A stretch of 12,745 nucleotides of DNA, from positions 1-12,745 of the forward strand of contig JAZRQE010000005.1 of assembly GCA_045649545.1 (NCBI GenBank), read 5' to 3'. Origin of the DNA: UMGS172 sp045649545. GTDB lineage: Bacteria > Bacillota > Clostridia > Oscillospirales > Acutalibacteraceae. Shown in pieces: positions 1 through 7,383 of the stretch. How positions within the stretch are numbered: position 1 is the first letter of the stretch; each line of letters begins with the position of its first letter. A model generated the notes under the pieces. It made no database searches and had not been told where the DNA came from. It saw only the letters and a program-made list of their open reading frames with translations. The position numbers and the translations under genes are program-made.

Positions 1-47
1 GCATACTCACCCTCAATTTTTGAAATTATATAGTCTTTAGGCTCCAT
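1..47 (-). CDS. N-terminal fragment of an unidentified protein
   Basis: An ATG at 47-45 opens a frame that runs off the left edge; only 15 codons are visible (MEPKDYIISKIEGEY). It begins 5 bases after the stop codon of the MATE transporter gene on the same strand. A purine-rich AGGGTGA that overlaps the transporter stop can act as its ribosome binding site. This spacing is what one expects of the next gene of an operon, possibly translationally coupled. The fragment is too short to assign a family. The IEGEY string resembles the start of small clostridial proteins with an I-x-x-I-E-G-x-Y/F-A pattern, but that is only an impression. The reading frame and spacing are seen directly; that it is a real gene is inferred. 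Confidence 0.55.
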   Translation of the reverse strand, partial: MEPKDYIISKIEGEY

Positions 48-52
48 TTTTA

Positions 53-1432
53 TCACCCTATTGCTTTATTTTTCCATTTGCCTATCGCATAGAACACAAA
101 GGTAATTACTGCACCCATTACCCACGAGCAAAGAAGTGAAATTTGGATACATTCTTCGCGACCTAACGGTAACAAGGGTGTACGGGTTAAATAAGAAATA
201 CCGTAAGCTAACGGCACGCGGAAGATAACCGTAGTTATCAATGAAATCCACATCGGTGTCATTGTATCTCCTGCTCCACGCATTATACCCGACAAACTTT
301 GAGTGACGGCAACGGCGATATAGCCTACCGCCAAAATTTTCATAAGCTCATAGCTTTTGTTTACCAGTGCGGTGGTGTCGGTGAAAATACCCATTAAGCT
401 CTTACCGAAAATCAAAATCGCTACCGTAATAACGGTTGAGCAAAGCACCGCCATAAACGTACCTTGTTTAGCACCCTGCTTTACCCTATCAAGCCGCTTT
501 GCACCGACGTTCTGTCCTGCATAGGTTGTTAACGCTGTACCAAACGAGAAGTTAGGCATCATTGCAAAGCCGTCAACACGCATAATAACAACATTAGCGG
601 CAATAAACTGCGGGCCAAACTGATTGGTGAGCGACTGCACAACAATCATCGCTGACGAGAAAATTGCCTGTGTTGCACCTGAAGGAACACCTAATTTAAC
701 TAAAGTTTTGACATAGCCTGAAGACAACTTTAAATATTTTATGCCAAAATCAAAATACTCTCGCATCTTGGAAAGTTTTAAAAGGCAAAGTGCCGATGAA
801 ACAAGCTGTGCAATAACAGTTGCCAAAGCAACGCCTGCAACGTCCCAATGGAAATAAATTACGAACACCAAGTCAAGAACAATATTTACAACGGTAGCGA
901 CCAACAAATAAACAAGTGCCGAAACCGAGTCGCCCAAACCTCTGATTATACCGCTTAAAATATTATAGTATGCCATACCCGCCATACCGAGTAAGGAAAT
1001 CATCAAATACCAATAACAGTCTTTATGTATGTTTTCAGGGGTGTTAAGCAATACCAAAACCTTATCTAAAATCGGTGCCGCAACAATTATAAGACCTACG
1101 CAGGCAATAACTGTAACCGTAATACAGTTTCCAACGGTATACGACATACCCTCGCGATTTTTGGCACCGAAATACTGTGCAACCATAACAGAAGCACCTG
1201 CCGAAATACCGATAAACAGTACCAACAACATATTAAGTATCGGCAAAGCGCTGCCGACTGCAGCAATAGCGTTATCACCATTAGCAGCAAACCGACCAAC
1301 AACAATGGTATCCACCGTACTGTAAAGCTGCTGTGCGATATTACCGAGTAACATAGGTAAAGTAAACTGTAAAATAACCTTCCACGGTGTACCTTGAGTC
1401 ATATCCACCGGAGCAAATATTTTTTTAAACAT
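53..1432 (-). CDS. MATE family multidrug/toxic compound efflux transporter
   Basis: This is a 459-residue, highly hydrophobic protein of the usual MATE length (about 450), organised as two homologous halves of about six membrane helices each. The N-terminus has the family pattern: a short basic and polar segment with MTQGTPWK, then LPMLLGNIAQQLYSTVDTI, where the VDTIVVGRF stretch is a hallmark of the first helices. The second half repeats it (LGVPSGATQAIFSSAMIVVQ). The family exports cationic drugs, dyes or metabolites across the cytoplasmic membrane using a Na+ or H+ gradient; the substrate cannot be told from sequence. The start is supported by an AAGGTGA ribosome binding site at 1437-1443 and a promoter about 50 bases upstream. 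The gene lies downstream of the aldolase gene but is separated from it by a terminator. A further small gene begins 5 bases after its stop. Confidence 0.93.
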   Translation of the reverse strand: MFKKIFAPVDMTQGTPWKVILQFTLPMLLGNIAQQLYSTVDTIVVGRFAANGDNAIAAVGSALPILNMLLVLFIGISAGASVMVAQYFGAKNREGMSYTVGNCITVTVIACVGLIIVAAPILDKVLVLLNTPENIHKDCYWYLMISLLGMAGMAYYNILSGIIRGLGDSVSALVYLLVATVVNIVLDLVFVIYFHWDVAGVALATVIAQLVSSALCLLKLSKMREYFDFGIKYLKLSSGYVKTLVKLGVPSGATQAIFSSAMIVVQSLTNQFGPQFIAANVVIMRVDGFAMMPNFSFGTALTTYAGQNVGAKRLDRVKQGAKQGTFMAVLCSTVITVAILIFGKSLMGIFTDTTALVNKSYELMKILAVGYIAVAVTQSLSGIMRGAGDTMTPMWISLITTVIFRVPLAYGISYLTRTPLLPLGREECIQISLLCSWVMGAVITFVFYAIGKWKNKAIG

Positions 1433-1478
1433 CTTGTCACCTTAAAACTGAAAATAATTGTACTTTAATTCGGCAAGT

Positions 1479-1507
1479 ATTTTACCACAAATTAAAATTT
1501 ATTGCAA
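1479..1507 (-). promoter_or_regulatory. Sigma-A-type promoter of the MATE gene
   Basis: On the minus strand a -35 box TTGCAA (1502-1507) is followed after exactly 17 bases by a -10 box TAAAAT (1479-1484), preceded by TGG, which gives an extended -10. Transcription would start near 1472, leaving a leader of about 40 bases that contains the ribosome binding site. It lies downstream of the aldolase terminator, so the transporter has its own transcript. Recognised by eye. Confidence 0.65.
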
Positions 1508-1529
1508 TCGGTTTTATAAAACTTTCCCA

Positions 1530-1566
1530 CAAAATAAAAATCGGCACATCTCAAAAGAGATGTGCC
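1530..1566 (-). terminator. Rho-independent terminator of the aldolase gene
   Basis: A perfect 10-bp stem (GGCACATCTC / GAGATGTGCC) with a 4-base loop lies at 1543-1566. On the minus strand it is followed by GATTTTTATTTTG, a good U-rich tract. It begins 30 bases after the aldolase stop and separates that gene from the MATE promoter. Confidence 0.9.
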
Positions 1567-1596
1567 AAATTTCACTTATCAAATTATCAATAAAAA

Positions 1597-2460
1597 TTAA
1601 GCCTTGCCTACCGAACCGAAAAGTTCCATCTTTTCCTTAACGGTTGCCTTAATAGCCTCAACGCCGGGAGCAAGTAACTTTCTCGGGTCAAAGCCTTTGC
1701 CCTGCAAGTCCTTACCTGCTTCAACATACTCACGGGTGGCTGCGGCAAAAGCCAACTGACACTCGGTGTTAACGTTGATTTTGGAAACACCCAAGGAAAT
1801 AGCCTTTTTAATCATATCGGCAGGGATACCTGTGCCGCCGTGAAGTACCAACGGCATCTCACCGGTAAGCTGCTGAATAGCATCAAGAGTGTCAAAAGAA
1901 AGACCTGCCCAATTTTCAGGGTATTTTCCGTGAATGTTACCGATACCTGCGGCAAGCATTGTAACGCCGAGGTCTGCAATCATTTTGCATTCCTTCGGGT
2001 CGGCAACTTCACCGGAACCGATAACACCGTCTTCCTCACCGCCAATAGCACCGACTTCAGCCTCCAAAGAAAGACCCTTTTCCTCACAAATTTTGACCAA
2101 TTCTTTGGTCTTTTCGATATTTTCCTCAATAGGATAGTGAGAACCGTCAAACATTACAGAAGAGAAACCTGCGGCGATACACTTCTTTGCACCCTCATAA
2201 CTACCATGGTCAAGGTGAAGAGCAACCGGAACAGTGATTCCTAACTCGTTAATCATACCGTTAACCATACCGACAACGGTGGTATAACCGCACATATACT
2301 TACCTGCACCCTCGGAAACGCCGAGAATTACAGGAGAATTAAGCTCTTGAGCTGTGAGAAGTATTGCCTTTGTCCATTCCAAGTTGTTGATATTGAACTG
2401 ACCTACGGCATACTTGCCTGCCTTTGCTTTTTGAAGCATTTCTTTTGCTGATACTAACAT
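1597..2460 (-). CDS. fba: Class II fructose-1,6-bisphosphate aldolase
   Basis: The enzyme reversibly cleaves fructose 1,6-bisphosphate to dihydroxyacetone phosphate and glyceraldehyde 3-phosphate in cytoplasmic glycolysis and gluconeogenesis, using a divalent metal (Zn2+). At 287 residues it matches the short, Bacillus/Clostridium-type class II enzymes. The catalytic Asp and first metal ligand lie in HLDHG (D84, H85). The region EAEVGAIGGEEDG (from E133) is typical, and further metal-ligand histidines occur in GNIHGKYP (H177) and LVLHGGTG (H207). The segment SKINVNTECQ binds phosphate in this family. The start is fixed by GGAGG at 2469-2473, 8 bases upstream. Tagatose-bisphosphate aldolases (GatY/KbaY) are close relatives. 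No tagatose or galactitol genes lie nearby, which favours a glycolytic role, but sequence alone does not fully exclude the alternative. Confidence 0.93.
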   Translation of the reverse strand: MLVSAKEMLQKAKAGKYAVGQFNINNLEWTKAILLTAQELNSPVILGVSEGAGKYMCGYTTVVGMVNGMINELGITVPVALHLDHGSYEGAKKCIAAGFSSVMFDGSHYPIEENIEKTKELVKICEEKGLSLEAEVGAIGGEEDGVIGSGEVADPKECKMIADLGVTMLAAGIGNIHGKYPENWAGLSFDTLDAIQQLTGEMPLVLHGGTGIPADMIKKAISLGVSKINVNTECQLAFAAATREYVEAGKDLQGKGFDPRKLLAPGVEAIKATVKEKMELFGSVGKA

Positions 2461-2496
2461 AAAGTTTACCTCCGAAATTTAATTTTACTTGTTAAT

Positions 2497-2525
2497 ATTT
2501 TAACGCATATGACACTTAAAATCAA
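2497..2525 (-). promoter_or_regulatory. Sigma-A-type promoter of the aldolase gene
   Basis: On the minus strand TTGATT (2520-2525) and TAAAAT (2497-2502) are separated by 17 bases. The promoter lies in the 78-bp gap between the glyA stop and the aldolase start. No convincing terminator follows glyA, so the aldolase may also receive read-through from glyA. A 6-bp inverted repeat surrounds the -35 box (2512-2529). Confidence 0.6.
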
Positions 2526-2538
2526 GTGTATTATTTAA

Positions 2539-3792
2539 TTATTTGTATAAAGGATATTTTTCACAAATTGCAGCAACGCGTGACTTGATTTCGTCCTTTT
2601 TATTATCAAAATCCTTTACACAAAGTGCAATCAGCTTGCCGACTTCGGTGAAATCGTCCTCTTTAAGACCGCGGGTTGTAGCGGCAGGAGTACCAAGACG
2701 TACACCGCTTGTAACAAACGGCTTTTCGGGGTCATTGGGGATTGCATTTTTGTTAGCAGTGATATTGATTTCATCCAAACGGTGCTCTAATTCCTTACCG
2801 GTAACACCTGTGCCGCGTAAATCAAGCAACATCAAATGGTTATCAGTGCCGTCGGAAACAAGGTTAATACCCTCTGCTTTTAAAGAAGCTGCCAAAGCAT
2901 TAGCATTTTTAACAATCTGCTCTTGGTATGCCTTGAATTCGGGAGTCAAAGCCTCACCGAAGCATACGGCTTTACCGGCAATAACGTGCATTAAAGGACC
3001 ACCTTGGTTACCGGGGAAAACAGCCTTGTTGATAGCCTTAAAAATTTCCTCGTCATTACATAAAATTAAACCGCCTCTGGGACCGCGAAGTGTCTTGTGT
3101 GTGGTTGTAGTAACAACGTCGGCATACTCGACAGGGTTGATGTGCAAGCCTGCGGCAACAAGACCTGCAATATGAGCCATATCAACCATAAACAAAGCAC
3201 CGACAGAGTGTGCAATGTCTGCGATAACGTCAAACTTAATCTCGCGGGCATAAGCAGAAGCACCTGCAACGATTAACTTCGGTTTGCATTCCTCAGCAAT
3301 TTTTCTCATTTCATCGTAATCGATAAAACCGTCGTCACCTACACCGTAGGGTACAAAGTTATAGAGTTTACCCGAGCTGTTAACCGGTGAGCCGTGGGTA
3401 AGATGTCCGCCGTGGGCAAGATTCATACCCATAACGGTATCGCCAACCTCTAAAAGTGCGATATAAACAGCCTGATTTGCCTGAGCACCCGAGTGCGGTT
3501 GAACATTGGCAAATTTAGCACCGAAAAGCTTGCAAGCACGGTCACGGGCAATATCCTCAACGATATCAACATACTGGCAACCGCCATAGTAACGTTTGCC
3601 GGGATAACCCTCAGCATACTTGTTAGTCAGAACCGAGCCCATAGCAGCCATAACTGCGGGAGAAACAAAGTTTTCCGAAGCAATAAGCTCAATATTGCTC
3701 TGCTGACGGCCAAGTTCAAGTTCCATCGCAGCACCGACTTCATTGTCGCGGGCTTTAACAAAACCAACTGAATCTAAAATATCAGAATACAT
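2539..3792 (-). CDS. glyA: Serine hydroxymethyltransferase
   Basis: This cytoplasmic PLP enzyme converts serine and tetrahydrofolate to glycine and 5,10-methylene-tetrahydrofolate, the main source of one-carbon units for purine, thymidylate and methionine synthesis. The 417-residue length is standard. Family landmarks in order: QQSNIELIASENFVS near residue 30; NKYAEGYPGKRYYGGC near residue 57; the HGGHLTHGSPVN segment; DMAHIAGLVAAG, with the Asp that pairs with the PLP ring; and VTTTTHKTLRGPRGG, whose Lys (about K233) forms the Schiff base with PLP. The C-terminal part has SGVRLGTPAATTRG. The start is supported by GGAGG at 3799-3803, 6 bases upstream. The gene is divergent from secA and followed by the aldolase gene on the same strand. 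Confidence 0.97.
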   Translation of the reverse strand: MYSDILDSVGFVKARDNEVGAAMELELGRQQSNIELIASENFVSPAVMAAMGSVLTNKYAEGYPGKRYYGGCQYVDIVEDIARDRACKLFGAKFANVQPHSGAQANQAVYIALLEVGDTVMGMNLAHGGHLTHGSPVNSSGKLYNFVPYGVGDDGFIDYDEMRKIAEECKPKLIVAGASAYAREIKFDVIADIAHSVGALFMVDMAHIAGLVAAGLHINPVEYADVVTTTTHKTLRGPRGGLILCNDEEIFKAINKAVFPGNQGGPLMHVIAGKAVCFGEALTPEFKAYQEQIVKNANALAASLKAEGINLVSDGTDNHLMLLDLRGTGVTGKELEHRLDEINITANKNAIPNDPEKPFVTSGVRLGTPAATTRGLKEDDFTEVGKLIALCVKDFDNKKDEIKSRVAAICEKYPLYK

Positions 3793-3832
3793 TTTTTACC
3801 TCCAAAAATCTAAAAAATTCATTAACCAATTC

Positions 3833-3861
3833 ATTATATAATAAAACAGTGAAGAATTCAA
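3833..3861 (-). promoter_or_regulatory. Sigma-A-type promoter of glyA
   Basis: On the minus strand TTGAAT (3856-3861), a 17-base spacer and a consensus TATAAT (3833-3838) precede glyA. The expected start of transcription is near 3826, giving a leader of about 35 bases with no room for a riboswitch. Confidence 0.7.
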
Positions 3862-3904
3862 TATGTTTGTTCATATTTCATTTGTAAATTACTCAATAAA
3901 ACAC

Positions 3905-3933
3905 TTTAAATGTTCACAATTATGTGGTACAAT
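3905..3933 (+). promoter_or_regulatory. Extended -10 promoter of secA
   Basis: On the plus strand TACAAT (3928-3933) is preceded by TGG (extended -10). A weak -35 box TTTAAA lies at 3905-3910, with a 17-base spacer. The predicted transcript begins near 3940 with a leader of about 50 bases. It diverges from the glyA promoter, with about 43 bp between the two -35 boxes. Confidence 0.6.
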
Positions 3934-3978
3934 AATAATGTGTTGGATTTTTATGCCGTTTGGCAAAACATAAACGTC

Positions 3979-3983
3979 AGGAG
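3979..3983 (+). promoter_or_regulatory. Ribosome binding site that sets the secA start
   Basis: AGGAG lies 9 bases upstream of the ATG at 3993. An in-frame TTG at 3960 would add 11 residues (with AKHKRQEII) but has no ribosome binding site, and the AGGAG would fall inside its coding sequence. Starting at 3993 gives MGFLQKLFG, the normal N-terminus of SecA. Confidence 0.85.
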
Positions 3984-3992
3984 ATTATTCTA

Positions 3993-6719
3993 ATGGGTTT
4001 TTTACAGAAACTTTTTGGTAATTATAGTGAAAAGGAAATTAAAAGAATTTTGCCCTTACAACAGGCGGTTTTGGATTTAGAGGAAAAATATTCCAAAATG
4101 TCGGATGACGAATTAAGACTGATGACCGACAAACTCAAAGCACAATTAGTCGAGGGTAAGCCGCTTGACTCGATTTTACCCGACGCTTTTGCCGTCTGCC
4201 GTGAGGCTTCTTGGCGAGTGCTTTCAATGAAGCACTTCCCTGTTCAAATTTTGGGCGGTATTATACTTCATCAGGGTCGAATTGCCGAAATGCGTACCGG
4301 TGAGGGTAAAACCTTGGTTGCAACCCTACCAGCCTACCTCAACGCTTTAACCGGCAAGGGTGTTCACATTGTAACCGTTAACGATTACCTCGCCCGACGT
4401 GACTCGGAGTGGATGGGTAAGATTTATAACTTTTTAGGGTTAACTGTCGGACTTATTGTGCCGGGTATGGACAACCAAGCCAAAACTCAAGCCTACAACG
4501 CCGACATTACCTACTGCACCAACAATGAATTAGGCTTTGACTATCTTCGTGATAATATGGTTATTTACAAAGAACAGCGTGTTCAACGCGGTCACAACTT
4601 CGCCATCGTTGACGAGGTTGACTCGATTTTGATTGACGAGGCAAGAACTCCACTTATTATTTCGGGTCGCGGTGACAAATCCTCCGACCTTTACCTTTCT
4701 GCCAACAAATTTGCCCGCGGTTTGAAATGTGTCCGCATTGCCGAGACCGACTCTAAAATGACCGACGAGCAACAAAAAATTGAGGGCGATTATGTTGTTG
4801 ACGAAAAGGCCAAAACCTGCACTTTGACCGCACAAGGCGTTCAAAAAGCCGAGGCGTTTTTCGGCATTGAAAACCTTAATGACCCCGACAATATTACTAT
4901 ATCGCACCACGTTCAGCAGGCTATCCGTGCCTACGGTATAATGAAACGCGATGTTGACTACGTTGTAAAAGACGGCGAAGTCCTGATTGTTGACGAGTTT
5001 ACCGGACGTATTATGTACGGACGCCGTTATAATGAAGGCTTGCACCAGGCAATTGAGGCTAAAGAGGGCGTTAAGGTTGCCCACGAGTCTAAAACTCTGG
5101 CAACCATTACTTTCCAAAACTTCTTCCGCCTTTATAGTAAACTTGCCGGTATGACCGGTACTGCTATGACCGAAGAGGCTGAATTCCAGCAGATTTACAA
5201 GCTTGATGTTGTGGAAATCCCCACCAACAAGCCTGTTATCCGCGAAGATTTGCAGGATGTAATCTACAAAACCGAACGTGCAAAATTTGGTGCCGTTGTT
5301 AACAATATTTTAGAATGCCATAAAAAAGGTCAACCGGTACTTGTCGGTACAATTTCGATTGAAAAGTCCGAACTTTTGAGTGCTATTCTTAAAAAGAACG
5401 GCATTAAGCACAATGTTTTAAATGCAAAATACCACGAAAAGGAAGCCGAAATTATCGCTCAGGCAGGTAAATTCGGTGCTGTTACTATTGCCACTAACAT
5501 GGCAGGTCGAGGCACCGACATTATGCTTGGCGGTAACGCCGAATATTTGGCAAAATCTGAGCTTCGCAAACTCGGTTACAGTGAGGAGCTTATCTCTGAG
5601 GCTACCGGTTTTGCCGACACCGACGACGCTGATGTTTTAAAAGCACGTGAGGAATATCAAAAATACCACGAGCAGTTTAAAGCGGAAATTGCCCCCGAAG
5701 CAGAAAAGGTTCGTAATGCTGGCGGTTTGTTTATTATCGGTACCGAGCGTCACGAGTCCCGCCGTATTGACAATCAGTTAAGAGGACGTGCCGGCCGTCA
5801 GGGTGACCCGGGTGCAAGTAAATTCTATATTGCTTTGGAAGACGATTTAATGCGTCTTTTTGCCGGCGACCGCATAAATGCCGCTATGAGTATGCTGAAA
5901 ATTGATGAAAATATGCCGATTGAAGCCGGTATGCTGACCAAAACGATTGAAAGTGCTCAACAGAAAATTGAGGGTCGAAATTTCGGTATCAGAAAATCTG
6001 TGCTTGATTATGACGATGTTATGAACAAGCAACGTGAGTTGATTTATACTCAACGTAACCGCGTTTTAGACGGTGAGGATATTCAAGCCACCGTAAGAAA
6101 AATGATTACCGATACTGTAGAGTCGGGCGTTGACACCTACCTTACCGGCACAGTTGCCGAGGATTGGAACTTTGACGGACTTCGTGACTACTTCCGTGGT
6201 TGGTTGGCTTCGGACAACGATTTCCGCTATTCTGTTGACGAATTAAACCGCCTTGAAAAAGACGATATTGCAGAACAACTTATCAACCGTGCAATTGACA
6301 TTTGCGAGAAAAAGGAAGCCGAATACGGCAGTGAGGCTATGCGTGAAATTGAACGTGTAATGCTTTTACGTAGCGTTGACACCCACTGGATGGACCACAT
6401 AGACGCCATGGACGAACTTCGCCAAGGTATCGGTCTGCGTGCCTACGGTCAGCACAACCCCGTTGTTGAATACCGCAACGAAGGCTACGATATGTTCAAC
6501 GCTATGACCGATTCTATCCGCGAAGACACAACCAAAATGGTACTTTGTGCCCAGCTTCGCCGCAATAACGAGGAACCTAAACGACAAAGGATTGCAGAGG
6601 AAGAAAAAACCGATAAAAATGCCACCGTAAGAGGTAAAGGTGTTGTAAGTAAAAACGCTCCCTGCCCGTGCGGAAGCGGGTTGAAATACAAACGCTGTTG
6701 CGGAAAGGATGCCGACTAA
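3993..6719 (+). CDS. secA: Protein translocase ATPase SecA
   Basis: SecA is the cytoplasmic and membrane-associated motor that uses ATP to push unfolded preproteins through SecYEG. The 908-residue product has the full domain order. Walker A is MRTGEGKT (K106). The preprotein cross-linking region follows ISGRGDKSS. Walker B is VDEVDSILIDEARTPL (D207, D210). Further landmarks are EFTGRIMYGRRYNEGLHQ, GMTGTAMTE, ATNMAGRGTDI and GRAGRQGDPG, the arginine-containing motif VI. The helical scaffold and wing domains are followed by a charged linker and a C-terminal zinc-binding SEC-C motif, with Cys at 891, 893, 902 and 903 (C-x-C-x8-CC), which binds SecB or ribosomes/lipid in homologues. It is longer than the roughly 840-residue Bacillus protein, partly through an acidic insertion in the second nucleotide-binding domain (about 5560-5720). 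The start is the ATG at 3993. It overlaps the next gene by one base. Confidence 0.97.
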   Translation: MGFLQKLFGNYSEKEIKRILPLQQAVLDLEEKYSKMSDDELRLMTDKLKAQLVEGKPLDSILPDAFAVCREASWRVLSMKHFPVQILGGIILHQGRIAEMRTGEGKTLVATLPAYLNALTGKGVHIVTVNDYLARRDSEWMGKIYNFLGLTVGLIVPGMDNQAKTQAYNADITYCTNNELGFDYLRDNMVIYKEQRVQRGHNFAIVDEVDSILIDEARTPLIISGRGDKSSDLYLSANKFARGLKCVRIAETDSKMTDEQQKIEGDYVVDEKAKTCTLTAQGVQKAEAFFGIENLNDPDNITISHHVQQAIRAYGIMKRDVDYVVKDGEVLIVDEFTGRIMYGRRYNEGLHQAIEAKEGVKVAHESKTLATITFQNFFRLYSKLAGMTGTAMTEEAEFQQIYKLDVVEIPTNKPVIREDLQDVIYKTERAKFGAVVNNILECHKKGQPVLVGTISIEKSELLSAILKKNGIKHNVLNAKYHEKEAEIIAQAGKFGAVTIATNMAGRGTDIMLGGNAEYLAKSELRKLGYSEELISEATGFADTDDADVLKAREEYQKYHEQFKAEIAPEAEKVRNAGGLFIIGTERHESRRIDNQLRGRAGRQGDPGASKFYIALEDDLMRLFAGDRINAAMSMLKIDENMPIEAGMLTKTIESAQQKIEGRNFGIRKSVLDYDDVMNKQRELIYTQRNRVLDGEDIQATVRKMITDTVESGVDTYLTGTVAEDWNFDGLRDYFRGWLASDNDFRYSVDELNRLEKDDIAEQLINRAIDICEKKEAEYGSEAMREIERVMLLRSVDTHWMDHIDAMDELRQGIGLRAYGQHNPVVEYRNEGYDMFNAMTDSIREDTTKMVLCAQLRRNNEEPKRQRIAEEEKTDKNATVRGKGVVSKNAPCPCGSGLKYKRCCGKDAD

Positions 6720-7345
6720 TGCACATTCCGTCGACAGTTTCGCAAGAGCAGACTATTTTAAGGTTTTCGGATGCTTTAGCAGAGGAACAATCCACCTCGC
6801 ACGAATATGACACTGAAAAATGGCTGTATGTTCGCTGTCGGTACTCCGAGTACCGTTACATATTAGGCACAAAGGGTGACAATCCGTTGATTTGCATTGG
6901 AATTAACCCCTCTACTGCCGAGCCCGACAATTTGGACAACACCTTAAAAAGTGTTGAAAGAATAGCACATTTTAACGGGTATGACTCGTTTATTATGTTC
7001 AATGTGTACCCCCAAAGAGCAACCAACCCAGATGATATGGACCCGGAATTTAATAACTTAATGCACGCTGAAAATATGCAGGCGTTCCGCCATATACTTT
7101 CCCTTTATAAAAATGGGCATACTCCTGCAATCTGGGCGGCTTGGGGAACAATAATTGAAAAACGCCCGTATTTAAAGGATTGCGTTCGCGATATGATTGA
7201 AATCGGGCAATCTTTTGGGGCTCAGTGGTATACTGCAGGCGTCCGTTCTAAACAAAAGGGGCATCCGCACCACCCATTGTATTTGAAAAAGAACAGCGTA
7301 ACCGAAAACTTTTCGGATATTGTCGAATATTTAAACAACCTATAA
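6719..7345 (+). CDS. DUF1643 family protein, possible uracil-DNA-glycosylase-like fold
   Basis: This 208-residue protein matches what I know of DUF1643 (PF07799): a YRYILG segment, the strand ICIGINPSTAEPDNLDNT, MFNVYPQRATNP, the strand AIWAAWGTIIEKR and a C-terminal GHPHHPLYLKKN. The function is unknown. The order GINPS, then a WG after a hydrophobic strand, then a late HP(H)HPL motif parallels the uracil-DNA glycosylase superfamily (GINPG in Mug; LLWG and HPSPLS in Ung), so a nucleic-acid base role is a reasonable inference but not shown. The ATG at 6719 shares its A with the secA stop (TAATG). It has an AAAGGA ribosome binding site about 9 bases upstream within the end of secA, so translation is probably coupled. 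The frame is open upstream to 6668, but that part lies inside secA. No signal peptide or membrane segment is seen. Confidence 0.88.
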   Translation: MHIPSTVSQEQTILRFSDALAEEQSTSHEYDTEKWLYVRCRYSEYRYILGTKGDNPLICIGINPSTAEPDNLDNTLKSVERIAHFNGYDSFIMFNVYPQRATNPDDMDPEFNNLMHAENMQAFRHILSLYKNGHTPAIWAAWGTIIEKRPYLKDCVRDMIEIGQSFGAQWYTAGVRSKQKGHPHHPLYLKKNSVTENFSDIVEYLNNL

Positions 7346-7351
7346 TTAAAG

Positions 7352-7383
7352 AAAAATCACCCGATTAATTCGGGTGATTTTTT
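7352..7383. terminator. Bidirectional rho-independent terminator
   Basis: A perfect 13-bp stem (AAAAATCACCCGA / TCGGGTGATTTTT) with a 5-base loop lies between the convergent DUF1643 and GH16 lipoprotein genes. On the plus strand the stem ends in a T-run, which fits termination of secA-DUF1643. On the minus strand it ends in TTTTTCTTT, which fits termination of the lipoprotein gene. Its right arm touches the lipoprotein stop codon. Confidence 0.9.

Noticed and set aside
2543..3175. 210-codon open frame antisense to glyA
   Set aside because: It is a shadow of glyA codon usage; the protein has no recognisable motif.
3915..3926. CACA-N4-TGTG dyad in the secA promoter spacer
   Set aside because: A 4-bp arm is too short to support an operator claim.
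3960..3992. TTG start giving SecA 11 extra residues
   Set aside because: It has no ribosome binding site, the AGGAG at 3979-3983 points to the ATG at 3993, and MGFLQKLFG is the usual SecA N-terminus.
3793..3992. Possible riboswitch (glycine or folate-related) upstream of glyA
   Set aside because: The predicted glyA leader is only about 35 bases, and no structured conserved element is visible.
4530..5117. Long open frame antisense to secA
   Set aside because: It is the complement of strongly conserved SecA coding sequence, with no recognisable product or ribosome binding site.
6668..6718. Upstream in-frame ATG for the DUF1643 protein
   Set aside because: It would lie deep inside the SEC-C coding sequence, and the added residues are a frame-shifted reading of SecA. 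The ATG at 6719 has its own ribosome binding site.
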